NCBI RefSeq assembly: GCF_003666685.1
Contig: NZ_RCIZ01000002.1
Span: 82,501-146,500, forward strand
DNA: 64,000 nucleotides
Direction: 5' to 3'
DNA from: Mesorhizobium sp. YM1C-6-2
Lineage (GTDB): Bacteria > Pseudomonadota > Alphaproteobacteria > Rhizobiales > Rhizobiaceae
Below, piece by piece: positions 63,090 through 64,000 of the stretch. The stretch's first letter is position 1, and every line of letters begins with the position of its first letter. The notes below the pieces were generated by a model. That model was given only the letters and a program-made list of their open reading frames with translations, had not been told where the DNA came from and did not search any database. The position numbers and the translations under genes were made by a program.

Positions 63090-64000
63090 CTAGCTGCGCA
63101 GGCCCGGCGCCTCCTGGCCGGTGCGGGCGACATATTCGGTGTAGCCGCCGCCATAGGTGTGGACGCCGTCTTCGGTCAGCTCGAGCACGCGGTTGGAGAG
63201 CGCGGCGAGGAAGTGGCGATCGTGCGAGACGAACAGCATGGTGCCCTCATACTGCTCGAGAGCCGCGATGAGCATTTCCTTGGTCGCCATGTCGAGATGG
63301 TTGGTGGGCTCGTCCAGCACGAGGAAATTCGGCGGGTCGAACAGCATCATCGCCATCACCAGCCGCGCCTTCTCGCCGCCCGACAGCACCCGGCATTTCT
63401 TGTCGATCTCGTCGCCGGAGAAGCCGAAGCAGCCGGCCAGCGCGCGCAGCGGCGCCTGGCCTGCCTGAGGAAAGGCGTCTTCGAGCGACTGGAAGACCGT
63501 GCGTTCGCCGTCGAGCAGTTCCATGGCGTGCTGCGCGAAATAGGCCATCTTGACGCTGGGACCGCGCGACACCGAACCCTGATCCGGTTCCACTGCTCCC
63601 GTCGCGAGCTTCAGCAGGGTGGACTTGCCGGCCCCATTGACGCCCATCACGCACCAGCGCTCGCGGCGGCGCACCTGGAAATCGAGGCTGTCATAGATGC
63701 TGCGGCTGCCGTAGCGCTTGTGCACGTTCTTCAGCGTGACGATATCCTCGCCGGAGCGCGGCGCGGGCTGGAACTCGAACTTGACCGTCTGGCGGCGCTT
63801 GGGCGGCTCGACCTTGTCGATCTTCTCCAGCTTCTTGACCCGGCTCTGGACCTGGGCGGCGTGTGAGGCGCGCGCCTTGAAGCGCTCGATGAAGGCGATC
63901 TCCTTGGCCAGCATCGCCTGCTGGCGCTCGAACTGCGCCTGCATCTGCCGGTCGGCGATGGTGCGCTGCTGCTGGTAGAATTCGTAGTCGCCGGAGTAGC
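63090..64000 (-). CDS. ABC-F family ATPase, 5' part outside the window
   Basis: The C-terminal 303 residues of a translation-type ABC-F protein (no membrane segments). The start of the visible part is the inter-domain linker (YSGDYEFYQQQRTIADRQMQAQFERQQ, then RVKKLEKIDKV). The second ATPase domain follows: Walker A GVNGAGKST, signature LSGGEKARL, Walker B NFLVLDEPTNHLD and H-loop FVSHDRHF. ABC-F proteins act on ribosomes to relieve stalls or antibiotic block. It ends at the TAG at 63090, and its true start lies beyond position 64000. Which subgroup (Uup, YbiT, EttA) is not settled. Confidence 0.93.
   Translation of the reverse strand, partial: YSGDYEFYQQQRTIADRQMQAQFERQQAMLAKEIAFIERFKARASHAAQVQSRVKKLEKIDKVEPPKRRQTVKFEFQPAPRSGEDIVTLKNVHKRYGSRSIYDSLDFQVRRRERWCVMGVNGAGKSTLLKLATGAVEPDQGSVSRGPSVKMAYFAQHAMELLDGERTVFQSLEDAFPQAGQAPLRALAGCFGFSGDEIDKKCRVLSGGEKARLVMAMMLFDPPNFLVLDEPTNHLDMATKEMLIAALEQYEGTMLFVSHDRHFLAALSNRVLELTEDGVHTYGGGYTEYVARTGQEAPGLRS

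Noticed and set aside
62251-63093. 280-residue plus-strand ORF at repeat copy B
   Set aside because: The same peptide is encoded by repeat copy A; it arises from the shared repeat, not from a gene.

Overview
The window looks like chromosomal DNA of an alphaproteobacterium of the order Rhizobiales, most like Mesorhizobium, Aminobacter or another Phyllobacteriaceae. The reasons are the high G+C content, an rRNA operon ending 23S-5S-tRNA-fMet, a helix-9 intervening sequence in the 23S gene, typical rhizobial palindromic and mosaic intergenic repeats, and the gene content (FrcABC-like sugar importer, carnitine operon, purine degradation cluster). All family calls come from reading the translated sequence; no database search was possible.

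Layout. 1-3230: the 3' part of an rRNA operon. 3230-5430: a scar-like strip beside tRNA-fMet, with a fragment of a serine recombinase, a truncated winged-helix/TolB-like regulator and a small exported protein. 5430-7130: GNAT acetyltransferase, DUF488 protein and a membrane protein. 7220-16890: a carbohydrate or sugar-acid catabolic region with an ABC importer, three SDR or epimerase-type dehydrogenases, an aldehyde dehydrogenase, an amidohydrolase-type lactonase and a FadR-type regulator with two candidate operators. 16950-28080: cardiolipin synthase-like and EEP proteins, PPi-type phosphofructokinase, K+ channel, gabT, nucleoside hydrolase, a nuclease-like exported protein, L,D-transpeptidase, MBL hydrolase and LysE exporter. 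28260-31020: xylBA.

31430-38700 is a compact operon for carnitine and gamma-butyrobetaine breakdown: GlxA-type regulator divergent from a BKACE enzyme, carnitine dehydrogenase, acyl-CoA dehydrogenase, NDP-forming acyl-CoA ligase and CaiD. The dehydrogenase carries a histone-H1-like Lys/Ala tail. 38870-41510: an MFS transporter with an apparent 5' frameshift and a CDF cation transporter. 41508-56914 is a purine degradation supercluster covering guanine deaminase, xanthine dehydrogenase, urate hydroxylase, HIU hydrolase, OHCU decarboxylase fused to allantoinase, ureidoglycine aminohydrolase, ureidoglycolate lyase and a glycerate kinase, with Dps and a LysR regulator interspersed. A 12-base word is shared by its two divergent promoter regions.

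56920-59727 is a DNA repair module: a radical SAM protein with a helix-hairpin-helix end, translationally coupled to a UdgX-type uracil-DNA glycosylase, and preceded by a perfect alphaproteobacterial SOS (LexA) box. The glycosylase gene contains an 87-bp perfect palindromic repeat inserted in frame. 59774-62582: a glutamine-synthetase-like ligase and a class III aminotransferase. An ABC-F ATPase gene runs off the right end.

A roughly 300-bp repeat occurs at about 24984-25308 and, inverted, at 62617-62918, bracketing 37 kb. The strongest candidates for something new are the SOS-box radical SAM/UdgX module with its repeat insertion, the histone-like tail on carnitine dehydrogenase, and the repeat-derived segment inside the acyl-CoA ligase.
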